From: Candidatus Gastranaerophilales bacterium
GTDB lineage: Bacteria > Cyanobacteriota > Vampirovibrionia > Gastranaerophilales > Gastranaerophilaceae
Assembly: GCA_944326635.1 (NCBI GenBank)
Contig: CALVEU010000002.1
Location: forward strand, 1-63,769
Length of the DNA: 63,769 nucleotides
Direction: 5' to 3'
Below the pieces are notes generated by a model. It saw only the letters and a program-made list of their open reading frames with translations, was not told the DNA's origin and made no database searches. Made by a program: the position numbers and the translations under genes. Shown here piece after piece: positions 33,768-42,177 of the stretch (positions are counted from its first letter, which is position 1; the number at the start of each line of letters is the position of its first letter).

Positions 33768-36413
33768 ATGTCAGGTATAGATAACAATATATCTTTTAAA
33801 ATAAATAATAATGGAATTGAGAATAATACAGTAACAAACAATGCTGCATCTGCAAACAATGCTTCTCAAACTATTCCTTTAGTTCAAAAATATACAGAGG
33901 AAGAATTACTAAAAAAACTAGGTATTACTAAAGATGTTTTAAATGCAATACTTTTAAAACATCCAGATGCCACATCTTTACCTTTGGATAAATTACAAGT
34001 ATTAGTTAATAAAGAAATTGCATCAAATCAGTTAAATGAAAATTCAGAAGCTAATATCCATAATAAAGATTTAGAACCTGATAATAATATTAAGCCTGAT
34101 TCTAATGAAAAATTAAATTCTCAAGATGACTCTGCATTATCAGATACTCAAAAACCTTTTGATAAAGGGGAATTTATAAAATTATCTCCTGATAAGAAAG
34201 CTAATGTTATTGCTTTAGAATTAGCTAAAAATAGATTTTTGTATTCTGATTCAGACAATCCAAAAACAGAAGAAGATTGGAATAATTTAACAGAAGAAGA
34301 ACGTCAAAATTTATTTAAATCAAGTTTAGAAGTTGTAAAAAATGATAAAAATGGCTTAGCAAAGTTGCTTACAAATTATGGTAAAAGCTCTATTGCTGAT
34401 TCTACTATGACAAAAATCCAAACTGCCAATATGAATGGAATGTCTCTTGAAGATTTTCAAAAATTATCTCAAGTAGAAAAAGAAGAATATGTATATAGTT
34501 ATTTAGATACAGAAAAGAAATTGGCAGAAGGAAAAGGTAGAAAACCTGAATTTACAAAATCTGAAAGAGATTTTTGGAATAGAAATAATTTGCTTGCAGA
34601 ATCTGTAAATAACTATTATAAACAAAAAGGTATAGAAAGATCTGTTTGTCCAGGTGATGTTTCTCAAGTTTTGCGTGAAGAAAACTTAAATCTTGAACAA
34701 GTTCAGTTTGAATATTTAGATAATAAAATTAAACAAGGTCAAAATTTATCTAAATATGAAAAATATCAATATAAATATTTATCTGAAGCTAAAGATTATT
34801 TTGAAACAGATTCTCAATTAAATAATCTTGCAAATGAAGAAAATCAAAAATTACAAGAACCTCCTTCATTGTATTCTAAAATTCAAAGTACAGAGTTTGC
34901 GGAAAAGTATAATGATGCATTTCCAAATGAAAAAGTTGAAATTTTATATGGTATTTTGAAACAAGAAGCAGGAAATGATAAAAAAGTTTTGTATGATAAT
35001 TTAATGGCTTCTGCATCAGATGCGTATAAAAAAGGTGATAGAGCTCTTGCAAGCGATTTAGCTAAAAAAGCTAGATTGGTAGATAGAGTTCGTTATATTT
35101 CTGTTGATAAAAATGCATCAGCAACAGAAATATCATTGAAAACTAAATCAACAAAAGATTTATCAGTTGAAGAAGCTGTTGAATTACATAAAAATATTGG
35201 AAATAATGAGAATGAAGCTATTGCTGAAGCTGGCGGAATAGCTTTAGTTGGCCGTTCTTCAGATGAACAAGCTCTAGAAATATCTTATGTCGGCTCAAAA
35301 TTCGCAAAAGTCGATAATGCGATGTACGATAGAGCTACAAAGGTTAAAGATATTGAGAATGCAGAGATTATATATACCAATGTCAGAAATGGTGCAGCTC
35401 AAGAAACTTTAAATTATGTTGCAGCGAATGCTGATAAGGCTCAAGCAGAGTTGCAAAGTCCTGTTTTGAAGATGTATACAGAAGGTAACAAAGAAGCAAC
35501 TCAAGCTGCAATTGATGCAAAAACTGTTACAAGATTTTATGCACAAAATCAAACAGAAGGTTTAAATACTTTAAAAAATAATGCAGAGACCTTAATGGAA
35601 AAAGGTGAAGCAATAAAGGCTTTGAATTTATTGTCTGATCAAATTCAAGATTGTCATAAAGATAATCAATTAGATATGCACAAAAGTATGATGCAATCTA
35701 AATATTCTGAAGTTCAAGAACATGCAGCAGGAAACATTAAAGACTATGATCCTACTGTTCAATCTCAAGCATTAGATGTAGTATATACATTAGGTAATGA
35801 AAAAGCTATTGAAAAAGCTGTTACAAGTCTTGAAAATGCTCCTTCATATTTGCAAGAAGCAGAGCTCCCAAGAATTATTGGAGAAACTGCTGTAAGAAAT
35901 AATCAAGATGTTTTAAATATTTTAACAAATGATGCTGATTCTAATGTTAATTTAAAATCAAAAATTGCAAGTGGTGCTTCTTTAACTCCTAGTGAATATA
36001 ATAATCTTTCTTCTGCAGAGAAAAAAGAATATTTCACAAATTATTTTAAAAAATTACCATTAGAACAAAAAATTAAATTGTTATCATCTATTCCTAATGG
36101 CGCACAAAAGAAAACAATTTACGTTATGATAGCAAGAACTGATTCTAATTTATTTAATGCAATTGTAAAAGATAAAGATAGAGCAGATGCATTATTATCT
36201 ATGGGCTTGCCTAACGATGTAAATAACAAAATTGCAAATGTTGTTAAATTTTTAGCAGTGTCTGATATAGGTTATCAAAATATTGCTAAAAAACACGATA
36301 TTGATTATAAAAATCAAGATAAACCAAATAATATTTCATATAATACAAATCCTTATGGTTTTGATTCAAAAGAATTATTCAGAAAAGATAAAAATGGAAA
36401 TTTAGTATTTTAA
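33768..36413 (+). CDS. Large helical protein of unknown function, 881 aa
   Basis: No family is recognised. It starts with GIDNNISFKINNNG, close to the ISFxG-type motif of other unknown proteins here. A low-complexity Asn/Ala region and a Lys/Glu/Gln-rich body that should be almost entirely helical follow. Residues about 440-760 look like degenerate armadillo/HEAT-like helical repeats (many short Ala-rich helices such as NAAQETLNYVAANADKAQ-like units). No signal peptide or membrane segment is visible. The ribosome binding site is AGAGAG. It ends with a strong terminator. A structural or scaffold role is possible but not shown. Confidence 0.55.
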   Translation: MSGIDNNISFKINNNGIENNTVTNNAASANNASQTIPLVQKYTEEELLKKLGITKDVLNAILLKHPDATSLPLDKLQVLVNKEIASNQLNENSEANIHNKDLEPDNNIKPDSNEKLNSQDDSALSDTQKPFDKGEFIKLSPDKKANVIALELAKNRFLYSDSDNPKTEEDWNNLTEEERQNLFKSSLEVVKNDKNGLAKLLTNYGKSSIADSTMTKIQTANMNGMSLEDFQKLSQVEKEEYVYSYLDTEKKLAEGKGRKPEFTKSERDFWNRNNLLAESVNNYYKQKGIERSVCPGDVSQVLREENLNLEQVQFEYLDNKIKQGQNLSKYEKYQYKYLSEAKDYFETDSQLNNLANEENQKLQEPPSLYSKIQSTEFAEKYNDAFPNEKVEILYGILKQEAGNDKKVLYDNLMASASDAYKKGDRALASDLAKKARLVDRVRYISVDKNASATEISLKTKSTKDLSVEEAVELHKNIGNNENEAIAEAGGIALVGRSSDEQALEISYVGSKFAKVDNAMYDRATKVKDIENAEIIYTNVRNGAAQETLNYVAANADKAQAELQSPVLKMYTEGNKEATQAAIDAKTVTRFYAQNQTEGLNTLKNNAETLMEKGEAIKALNLLSDQIQDCHKDNQLDMHKSMMQSKYSEVQEHAAGNIKDYDPTVQSQALDVVYTLGNEKAIEKAVTSLENAPSYLQEAELPRIIGETAVRNNQDVLNILTNDADSNVNLKSKIASGASLTPSEYNNLSSAEKKEYFTNYFKKLPLEQKIKLLSSIPNGAQKKTIYVMIARTDSNLFNAIVKDKDRADALLSMGLPNDVNNKIANVVKFLAVSDIGYQNIAKKHDIDYKNQDKPNNISYNTNPYGFDSKELFRKDKNGNLVF

Positions 36414-36436
36414 GGTACGAAATTTGTAGTGGATAA

Positions 36437-36472
36437 GAAAAGAGTCTCTTTGTAACAAGAGGCTCTTTTTTT
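36437..36472 (+). terminator. Terminator after the 881-aa gene
   Basis: AAAAGAGTCTCTT pairs with AAGAGGCTCTTTT across a 6-nt loop, with seven T at the end. Confidence 0.8.
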
Positions 36473-36553
36473 GTTGATTTTTTATATTGTTTATATTTTA
36501 ATATTTGTACAGCGTTAAAAACGCGAGTTCTATAGAAAGAAGACAATTATACA

Positions 36554-37432
36554 TTGCCTGAAAATAAAAAAGAAATTAAATTAGCCAAATATGCAGGTTT
36601 TTGTTACGGTGTAAAAAGAGCCGTTGAAACTGTTAAAAAATTAAAAAATGAAAATCCTGATAAAAAAGTTTTTGTATTAGGGGAACTTATCCACAATACT
36701 CAAGTTATTCATGAGCTTGAAACTTTGGGGATAAAGACTTTGAATGAAATTCCTGAAAAAGGTGAGGGAATTTGTGTAATCAGAAGTCATGGTGAAAGTC
36801 CTCAAGTTATTGAAAAAATTAAACAAGCAGGATTTGAACCTGTTGATTTGACTTGTCCTGATGTTAAAAAAGTTCAACAAAAAGCTGTGGAACTAGCAAA
36901 AGATGGATATTTTGTAGTTATTGTCGGAAAATCAGAACATCCTGAAGTTATTGCAATAAGAGCAAATGCAGAATTATGGAGTGACAATGTTATAGTAGCA
37001 GCGTCTGTTGAACAATTAAAAGAATTTGAAGCAAGAATTAAAAGTCATAAAAAAGTTGGAGTTGTTGTTCAGACAACCCAAAGACTTGTTACTTTAAATT
37101 CAATTGTTGAATATTTGACATCAATTGCAAAAGAAATTCATATTGCAAATACTATTTGCCAAAGTACATCTATGCGTCAAAAAGAAGCTAGAGAATTAGC
37201 AGATGAAAGTGATTTAGTTATAGTTGTAGGCTCTAAAAAAAGTGCTAATACAACTCACTTGGCTGAAATTTTAAAAGATATTACTAAAACTATTCATATT
37301 GAAAAAGATGATGAACTTGATAATTACAAAGATTTGATTGTCAATTCAAATCATATTTCAGTTACTGCAGGAGCATCTACTCCGCAGAATATCATAGAAA
37401 ATGTAATTGAAAAACTTAGAAAGGAAATATAA
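36554..37432 (+). CDS. ispH: 4-hydroxy-3-methylbut-2-enyl diphosphate reductase
   Basis: IspH is the iron-sulfur enzyme of the last step of the MEP isoprenoid pathway. The three cluster cysteines are visible in AGFCYGVKRAV (near residue 13), VDLTCPDVKKVQ (about 103) and ANTICQSTSMRQKEA (about 203), with ELIHNTQVIHEL and RSHGESP also present. The start is TTG 36554, directly upstream of the conserved N-terminus. The length of 292 aa is normal. rpsA follows after 5 nt, an arrangement also known from bacteria in which IspH and S1 are fused. Confidence 0.95.
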   Translation: MPENKKEIKLAKYAGFCYGVKRAVETVKKLKNENPDKKVFVLGELIHNTQVIHELETLGIKTLNEIPEKGEGICVIRSHGESPQVIEKIKQAGFEPVDLTCPDVKKVQQKAVELAKDGYFVVIVGKSEHPEVIAIRANAELWSDNVIVAASVEQLKEFEARIKSHKKVGVVVQTTQRLVTLNSIVEYLTSIAKEIHIANTICQSTSMRQKEARELADESDLVIVVGSKKSANTTHLAEILKDITKTIHIEKDDELDNYKDLIVNSNHISVTAGASTPQNIIENVIEKLRKEI

Positions 37433-37437
37433 AAAAC

Positions 37438-38514
37438 ATGACAACAACATTAGAAAAAACAAATTTAGATGAATTCGAAAGATTATTAGAAGAATCTTTC
37501 GCTAAATCTTACTCAGTAGCTGATATTGTAGAAGGTACTGTTGTAAAAAAAGAAAGTGATGGATATTTAATTAGCGTTAAAGGTGCTAAAACTGAAGCAT
37601 TTTTACCTGTTAAAGAAATTCCAGCTTCTGAAGGTATCGACAATTTAGAAATCGGAGAAGAAAAAGAATTCTATGTATTAAAAGAAGAAAATGATGAAGA
37701 AGGAATGCTTTTATCATTGAAACGTTTAGCATTCGCTCAAGCTTGGGCTCAATTAAATGATGCAAAAGTTCAAGGTGATACAATTTTAGCTAAAGTTGTA
37801 TCAATTGTTAAAGGCGGTGTATTAGTTGACGTTGCTGATTTAAAAGGATTTATTCCATCTTCTCAATTAAGAACAGGAACTCCTTTTGACGGTTTAATTG
37901 ATACAAAAATTGAAGTTAAAGTTCTAGAAGCTGATCCTAAGAAAAACAAACTTATCTTATCTCAAAGACAAGCTGTTGCAGAACAACGTGATCAAGTTGT
38001 AGATAATATTTTATCAGAACTTCAAGAAGATCAAGTTGTAAAAGGTGAAGTTGTAAGAATTGCAGATTTCGGTGCTTTTGTTGATATTAATGGTATCGAT
38101 GGTCTTCTTCCAATTTCTGAAATTTCTTGGTCAAGAATTAAACACCCTTCAGATGTAATTTCTTTAGGTGAAACTATTGAAGTTAAAATTATTAAAATTG
38201 ATAATGAATTAAAAAGAATTTCATTGTCTTTAAAAAGAATGGGCGAAGATCCATGGCAACAAATTGAAGGTCAATTTGAAGAAGGACAAGTAATTACAGG
38301 TACTGTTAATAAAGTAACTGGTTTTGGTGCATTTATTAACATTTTCCCTGGAGTAGAAGCATTATTACCAGTTTCTGAAATGGCTGAAGAAAATGTAAAT
38401 CCATTCAATACATTCAAAGTTGGTGACAGTGTAGAAGTTCTTATTAAAAAATTCACCCCACAAGAACATAGAATTGCATTGAGTATTAAAGATATTAATA
38501 AAGATGCTGAATAA
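37438..38514 (+). CDS. rpsA: Ribosomal protein S1, four S1 domains
   Basis: S1 helps load mRNA onto the 30S subunit. This 358-aa protein has four S1 RNA-binding domains, at about residues 30-100, 112-180, 198-265 and 282-352. They show the typical GTVVKKESDGYLISVKG, VVRIADFGAFVDINGIDGLL and VNKVTGFGAFINI patterns. The length is near the cyanobacterial/chloroplast type rather than the six-domain protein of enterobacteria. It is probably co-transcribed with ispH and ends at a very strong terminator. Confidence 0.92.
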   Translation: MTTTLEKTNLDEFERLLEESFAKSYSVADIVEGTVVKKESDGYLISVKGAKTEAFLPVKEIPASEGIDNLEIGEEKEFYVLKEENDEEGMLLSLKRLAFAQAWAQLNDAKVQGDTILAKVVSIVKGGVLVDVADLKGFIPSSQLRTGTPFDGLIDTKIEVKVLEADPKKNKLILSQRQAVAEQRDQVVDNILSELQEDQVVKGEVVRIADFGAFVDINGIDGLLPISEISWSRIKHPSDVISLGETIEVKIIKIDNELKRISLSLKRMGEDPWQQIEGQFEEGQVITGTVNKVTGFGAFINIFPGVEALLPVSEMAEENVNPFNTFKVGDSVEVLIKKFTPQEHRIALSIKDINKDAE

Positions 38515-38527
38515 TTGATATATTATA

Positions 38528-38562
38528 AAATATGCCCGAACTTGAAAAGTTCGGGCATATTT
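38528..38562 (+). terminator. Terminator after rpsA
   Basis: ATATGCCCGAACTT and AAGTTCGGGCATAT form a 14-bp stem with a 3-nt loop, flanked by A and T. The pilin C -10 box begins right after it. Confidence 0.9.
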
Positions 38563-38597
38563 GTTATAATTACTATATAAATACGAAAGGAACGTTT

Positions 38598-39335
38598 ATG
38601 TTTGGATTGTTAAGTAATTTAACTCCGGGGGGTGGACATAATTTAAGCTCCTATAAGGGATTCACCCTTGCCGAAGTTTTAGTAACTTTAGGAATTATTG
38701 GTGTAGTATCTGCAATGACAGTACCTACTTTGATGCAAAATTATCAAAGAAAGTCTTATGTCGTTCAGTTGCATAAAGTTTATAATGAGTTTCAACAAGC
38801 TGCTTTACAATTAATGACTGATAAAAATGCTCTTAATTTATCTGAGGCAGGTCTTAATAGTGATGATGCTGCTGGCAATTTTGTTAAAACTTATTTCAAG
38901 ATTGTCAAAGATTGTGGTACAGATGCAGCAATGTGTTTCCCTGAAAAAGATAATTATAAGAAAATTTCTGGAGATAAAGTGACTTTTTGGTATGGCAAAC
39001 GTCATTTTGTATTAGCGAGTGGTGCATCAATTGCAACTTATTACAATGCTAGATCTGGCTTAATTATGGAAATATGGGTTGATACCAATGGTGCTAAAGG
39101 TCCTAATATTATTGGTAGAGATATGTTTGTTATGTTTTTATACAATAATGGTGTACTAGATGATTTAAATAGTCAAAATGATGCTGATGATAATGTTACA
39201 GGATATGCTAATGTGCCTTTATCTAAGGAGTTAAGAGAAGAGAAATTTAATAGATATTGTATGGCAGGCAGTGGTGTAAATATTCATGGCTGTTTTGGAA
39301 AATTATTAAATGACAATTGGGAAATGACATATTAA
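38598..39335 (+). CDS. Type IV pseudopilin C, tract interrupted and locked in frame
   Basis: This 245-aa prepilin-like protein starts at ATG 38598, which has GAAAGGA upstream. A longer frame from 38532 would run through the terminator and is not used. The leader MFGLLSNLTPGGGHNLSSYKG is cut before FTLAEVLVTLG (Glu +5). The three leader glycines are encoded by six G, a T and two G, so no long homopolymer exists and the frame is stable. The body has DTNGAKGPNIIGRDMF and ends NDNWEMTY like pilin B. It is a stand-alone unit between terminators. Confidence 0.88.
   Translation: MFGLLSNLTPGGGHNLSSYKGFTLAEVLVTLGIIGVVSAMTVPTLMQNYQRKSYVVQLHKVYNEFQQAALQLMTDKNALNLSEAGLNSDDAAGNFVKTYFKIVKDCGTDAAMCFPEKDNYKKISGDKVTFWYGKRHFVLASGASIATYYNARSGLIMEIWVDTNGAKGPNIIGRDMFVMFLYNNGVLDDLNSQNDADDNVTGYANVPLSKELREEKFNRYCMAGSGVNIHGCFGKLLNDNWEMTY
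38627..38635 (+). repeat. Interrupted G tract in pilin C leader
   Basis: Six G, one T and two G occupy the place where pilins B and E have ten uninterrupted G. The T fixes the length and frame. Confidence 0.85.
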
Positions 39336-39364
39336 AAAAGGAGATTTTAAAATCTCCTTTTTTT
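39335..39364. terminator. Bidirectional terminator, pilin C and sigA
   Basis: GGAGATTTTAAAATCTCC is a palindrome flanked by six A and seven T. The convergent sigma factor gene ends inside it. Confidence 0.85.
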
Positions 39365-40361
39365 ATTCTCCAAAATAATTTTTTAAGCCTACTGCTAATT
39401 TTTTATTTTTACAAAGTTTTTTTAGTTTTGCTATTGCTCTATTCTCAATTTGTCTTATACGTTCTCTTGAAACTCCATATTGAGATCCGATTTCATCAAG
39501 AGTTTTTTTGTTTCCGTTATTATCAAGCCCGTAGCGAAGGATTAGTACATCTCTTTCTTTTGGACTTAATTGATTTAACATTTTTCTGATATCTTCGAAT
39601 AAATTTTCTTGAGATACTCTGCTGTCAGGAGTTATAGAATCTTCATCTACAATAAAATCTGCAATTTTTGAAGAATCTTCAGATGAATTAGCAGGAGTTT
39701 CCATGCTAATTGTAGATTGAGCTGATTTTATTATTTGAGTTAATTTGTTTACTGGAACGCCTAAGCGATATGCAATTTCTTGTTTTGTTGGAGTATGACC
39801 TAATTCTGTTGTCAAATCAATAGTTGCACGTCTGATTTTCCCAAGAGATTCAATCATATGTATAGGTAAGCGGATAATTCTTGCTTTATCAGCTATTGCT
39901 CTAGTTATTGATTGTTGAATCCACCAAGTTGCATATGTAGAAAATTTATAACCTTTTGTGTAATCAAATCTTCCTGCAGCTTTCATTAGTCCCATATTTC
40001 CTTCTTGGATTAAATCAAGAAAAGAAAGTCCGCGCCCGATGTATTTTTTTGCAATACTTACTACTAATCTTAAGTTTGCGTTTACTAATAAATTTTTAGA
40101 GAAATCATCGTGGTCTTCATATATTTTTTTTGCAAGATCTAATTCTTGTTCACTTGATAATAGAGGTATTTTCCCTATTTGTTGTAAATATATTCTAACG
40201 CTGTCATCAGAATTTACTGATGATAAATTTTCTTGAACTTTCGGGTCTTCTACTGTTTCTAAAACATCTTCTTCTTCTGGAATTTCAAGTTCATGAAAAT
40301 TTACATCTTCATCAGATATTTCTTCAGTCAGCAGACCGTATTTTTCAAGTTCTTTTTTCAT
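39363..40361 (-). CDS. sigA: Primary-type RNA polymerase sigma-70 factor
   Basis: This 332-aa protein has region 1.2 (DDSVRIYLQQIGKIPLLSS), region 2 (LLVNANLRLVVSIAKKYIGR, then GLMKAAGRFDYTKGYKFSTY and ATWWIQQSITRAI), region 3 (LPIHMIESLGKI) and region 4 with a helix-turn-helix (TLDEIGSQYGVSRERIRQIE). Length and motifs match the primary or group 2 sigma of cyanobacterial relatives. The start is ATG 40361, 6 nt after AGGAG. An upstream GTG at 40379 would include that ribosome binding site in the coding region. Whether it is the housekeeping factor or one of several group 2 members cannot be told from one window. Confidence 0.9.
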   Translation of the reverse strand: MKKELEKYGLLTEEISDEDVNFHELEIPEEEDVLETVEDPKVQENLSSVNSDDSVRIYLQQIGKIPLLSSEQELDLAKKIYEDHDDFSKNLLVNANLRLVVSIAKKYIGRGLSFLDLIQEGNMGLMKAAGRFDYTKGYKFSTYATWWIQQSITRAIADKARIIRLPIHMIESLGKIRRATIDLTTELGHTPTKQEIAYRLGVPVNKLTQIIKSAQSTISMETPANSSEDSSKIADFIVDEDSITPDSRVSQENLFEDIRKMLNQLSPKERDVLILRYGLDNNGNKKTLDEIGSQYGVSRERIRQIENRAIAKLKKLCKNKKLAVGLKNYFGE

Positions 40362-40411
40362 TTCTCTCTCCTGTATCACATTAATATGATTAATTTATGT
40401 AATTATTATAG

Positions 40412-41146
40412 TTAATTTTTTAATTTTTGTCTAACTGTTTCAAAAATTATAGCACTTAGTGCATTTGAAACATTTAGAGAGTTAAATTCTTTAAGCATTG
40501 GTATTTTTACAATGAAATCAGATGCTTTTAACAAAGATTTTGATACACCTGCATGTTCTGCTCCCATTATTAGAGCAAAATTCATATTATTGTATTTAAT
40601 ATCATAATAATTATCTTTTGCACTAGCGTCGGTTGCAACTACCCACCAGTCGGAATTTTTTAATTTTTGTACTGCATTTACAAGGCTATTTACTTTTATT
40701 ATTGGGATATGATTAATAGCTCCTGCACTTGTTTTTTCAACTGTTGCGTTGACTTGTACATTACGCCTTGAAGGAATAATAATACCTGATACACCAGCGC
40801 ATACACAAGTCCTTATTATTGCTCCTAAGTTATGAGAATCTTCCACACCATCTAAAATGACTATAGAAGAATTTTCGTGCTTTTCTTCTAAAAAATCATC
40901 TAAATCTTTGTATCTAATAGGTGAAATTTGAGCAATAATTCCTTGATGATTGTATTCAGAGTAAGGTTGGAATTTTTCTTTTGCTACAAATTGAAAAACA
41001 ATATCACGTTCTTTTGCAAGTTCTTTTATTTTGTTTAATTTTGCATCAGAGTGGATATTTTTGGAAATTAAAATCTTATTGATTTCTCGTTCCCCACTAA
41101 TTAGCGCTTCTGTTATTGCATTTTTACCAAAAATTATATTATCCAT
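40412..41146 (-). CDS. rlmB: 23S rRNA 2'-O-ribose methyltransferase, RlmB/TrmH family
   Basis: SpoU-type enzymes methylate the 2'-O of guanosine in 23S rRNA (G2251 in E. coli). This 244-aa protein has the N-terminal substrate-binding domain (FGKNAITEALISGEREI) and the SPOUT knot motifs: LDGVEDSHNLGAIIRTC, NVQVNATVEKTSAGA and IPMLKEFNSLNVSNALSAII. tRNA methyltransferase TrmH is the main alternative, but the N-terminal domain favours RlmB. It lies 9 nt downstream of nadA. Confidence 0.9.
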   Translation of the reverse strand: MDNIIFGKNAITEALISGEREINKILISKNIHSDAKLNKIKELAKERDIVFQFVAKEKFQPYSEYNHQGIIAQISPIRYKDLDDFLEEKHENSSIVILDGVEDSHNLGAIIRTCVCAGVSGIIIPSRRNVQVNATVEKTSAGAINHIPIIKVNSLVNAVQKLKNSDWWVVATDASAKDNYYDIKYNNMNFALIMGAEHAGVSKSLLKASDFIVKIPMLKEFNSLNVSNALSAIIFETVRQKLKN

Positions 41147-41155
41147 TTCCTATTC

Positions 41156-42064
41156 CTATTTTGAGACTTCAAGCATTCGGTTAATACATTTTAGAGCTTT
41201 TTCAGAAATTTCTTTATCAACTTCGATTTCAGGAGTTTCATTTTTCAAGGCGTAATAAATATCCAAAACGGTATTTAATTTCATGCTTTGACAAATTGAA
41301 GGTACATCATGAATGTAATAGAATTGTTTGTTTGGATTATCGCGTTTTAATCTGTCAATCACACCTTTTTTTGTTTTTATAATAAATTGTTTTTCATTGC
41401 TGTTTTTAACAAAATTCATAATTCCTGAGGTGCTACCGACATAATCTGCTCGAGAAGAAAAGTCTTCAGGACATTCAGGGTGTGCGATTACAAGTGCATT
41501 CCGATATACATATGCAGTTTCTCGTATGCTGAATGGGTCAAATTTAGCATGAACCGGGCAATAGCCGTTGTATGTTATAACTTCAACATTTCCAAGTTGT
41601 TTTTCTACCCATCTGCCGAGATTTTTATCAGGCAAAAATAACACTTTTGGAGCGTTTAAGCTTTTTACAATTTGTACAGCATTTGAACTTGTGCAACAAA
41701 TATCGCATTCTGATTTAACTTCAGCTGTTGAATTTATATAGCATACTGTCGGAATATTCGGGTATTTGCTTTTAAATTCTCTTAATTGTTGTAAGTTTAT
41801 CATATCAGCCATTGCGCAGCCTGCTTTAAGATTTGGCATAATAACTTTTTTATTTGGATTAAGAATTTTTGCTGTTTGAGCCATGAAATAAACTCCTGCA
41901 AAAATAATTATATCTGCATCAGTTTTTTTAGCCATTTGGCTTAAATAAAGAGAGTCTCCAACATAATCAGCGACTTGGTCTATCTCTATATTTTGGTAAC
42001 AATGTGCCAGTACTACAGCATTTTTGTCTTTTTTAAGTTTGTTTATTTCGGTTATGTAATTCAT
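41156..42064 (-). CDS. nadA: Quinolinate synthase NadA
   Basis: NadA condenses iminoaspartate and dihydroxyacetone phosphate to quinolinate in NAD synthesis, using a 4Fe-4S cluster. The three conserved cysteine regions are visible: KAGCAMADM (about residue 82), SECDICCTSSNAV (about 119-124) and AHPECPEDF (about 195). Also present are VLAHCYQNIEIDQVADYVGD and the final VPSICQSMKLN. The length of 302 aa is normal. GGAGG lies 12 nt before the ATG. The partner nadB is not in the window. Confidence 0.95.
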   Translation of the reverse strand: MNYITEINKLKKDKNAVVLAHCYQNIEIDQVADYVGDSLYLSQMAKKTDADIIIFAGVYFMAQTAKILNPNKKVIMPNLKAGCAMADMINLQQLREFKSKYPNIPTVCYINSTAEVKSECDICCTSSNAVQIVKSLNAPKVLFLPDKNLGRWVEKQLGNVEVITYNGYCPVHAKFDPFSIRETAYVYRNALVIAHPECPEDFSSRADYVGSTSGIMNFVKNSNEKQFIIKTKKGVIDRLKRDNPNKQFYYIHDVPSICQSMKLNTVLDIYYALKNETPEIEVDKEISEKALKCINRMLEVSK

Positions 42065-42177
42065 TGGGTTGCTCTTCCTCCATTTAGTGTAAATTTATGT
42101 TAAATTTGCAATCTTTATAAAATATATTGTATAATAAAAATGTATTAGAGTAAATAATTAGTAAGAAAAAGATTATT

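Noticed and set aside
38532-38597. Longer N-terminus of pilin C starting at 38532
   Set aside because: It would be translated through the rpsA terminator and upstream of the -10 box; ATG 38598 has a ribosome binding site and the standard leader.
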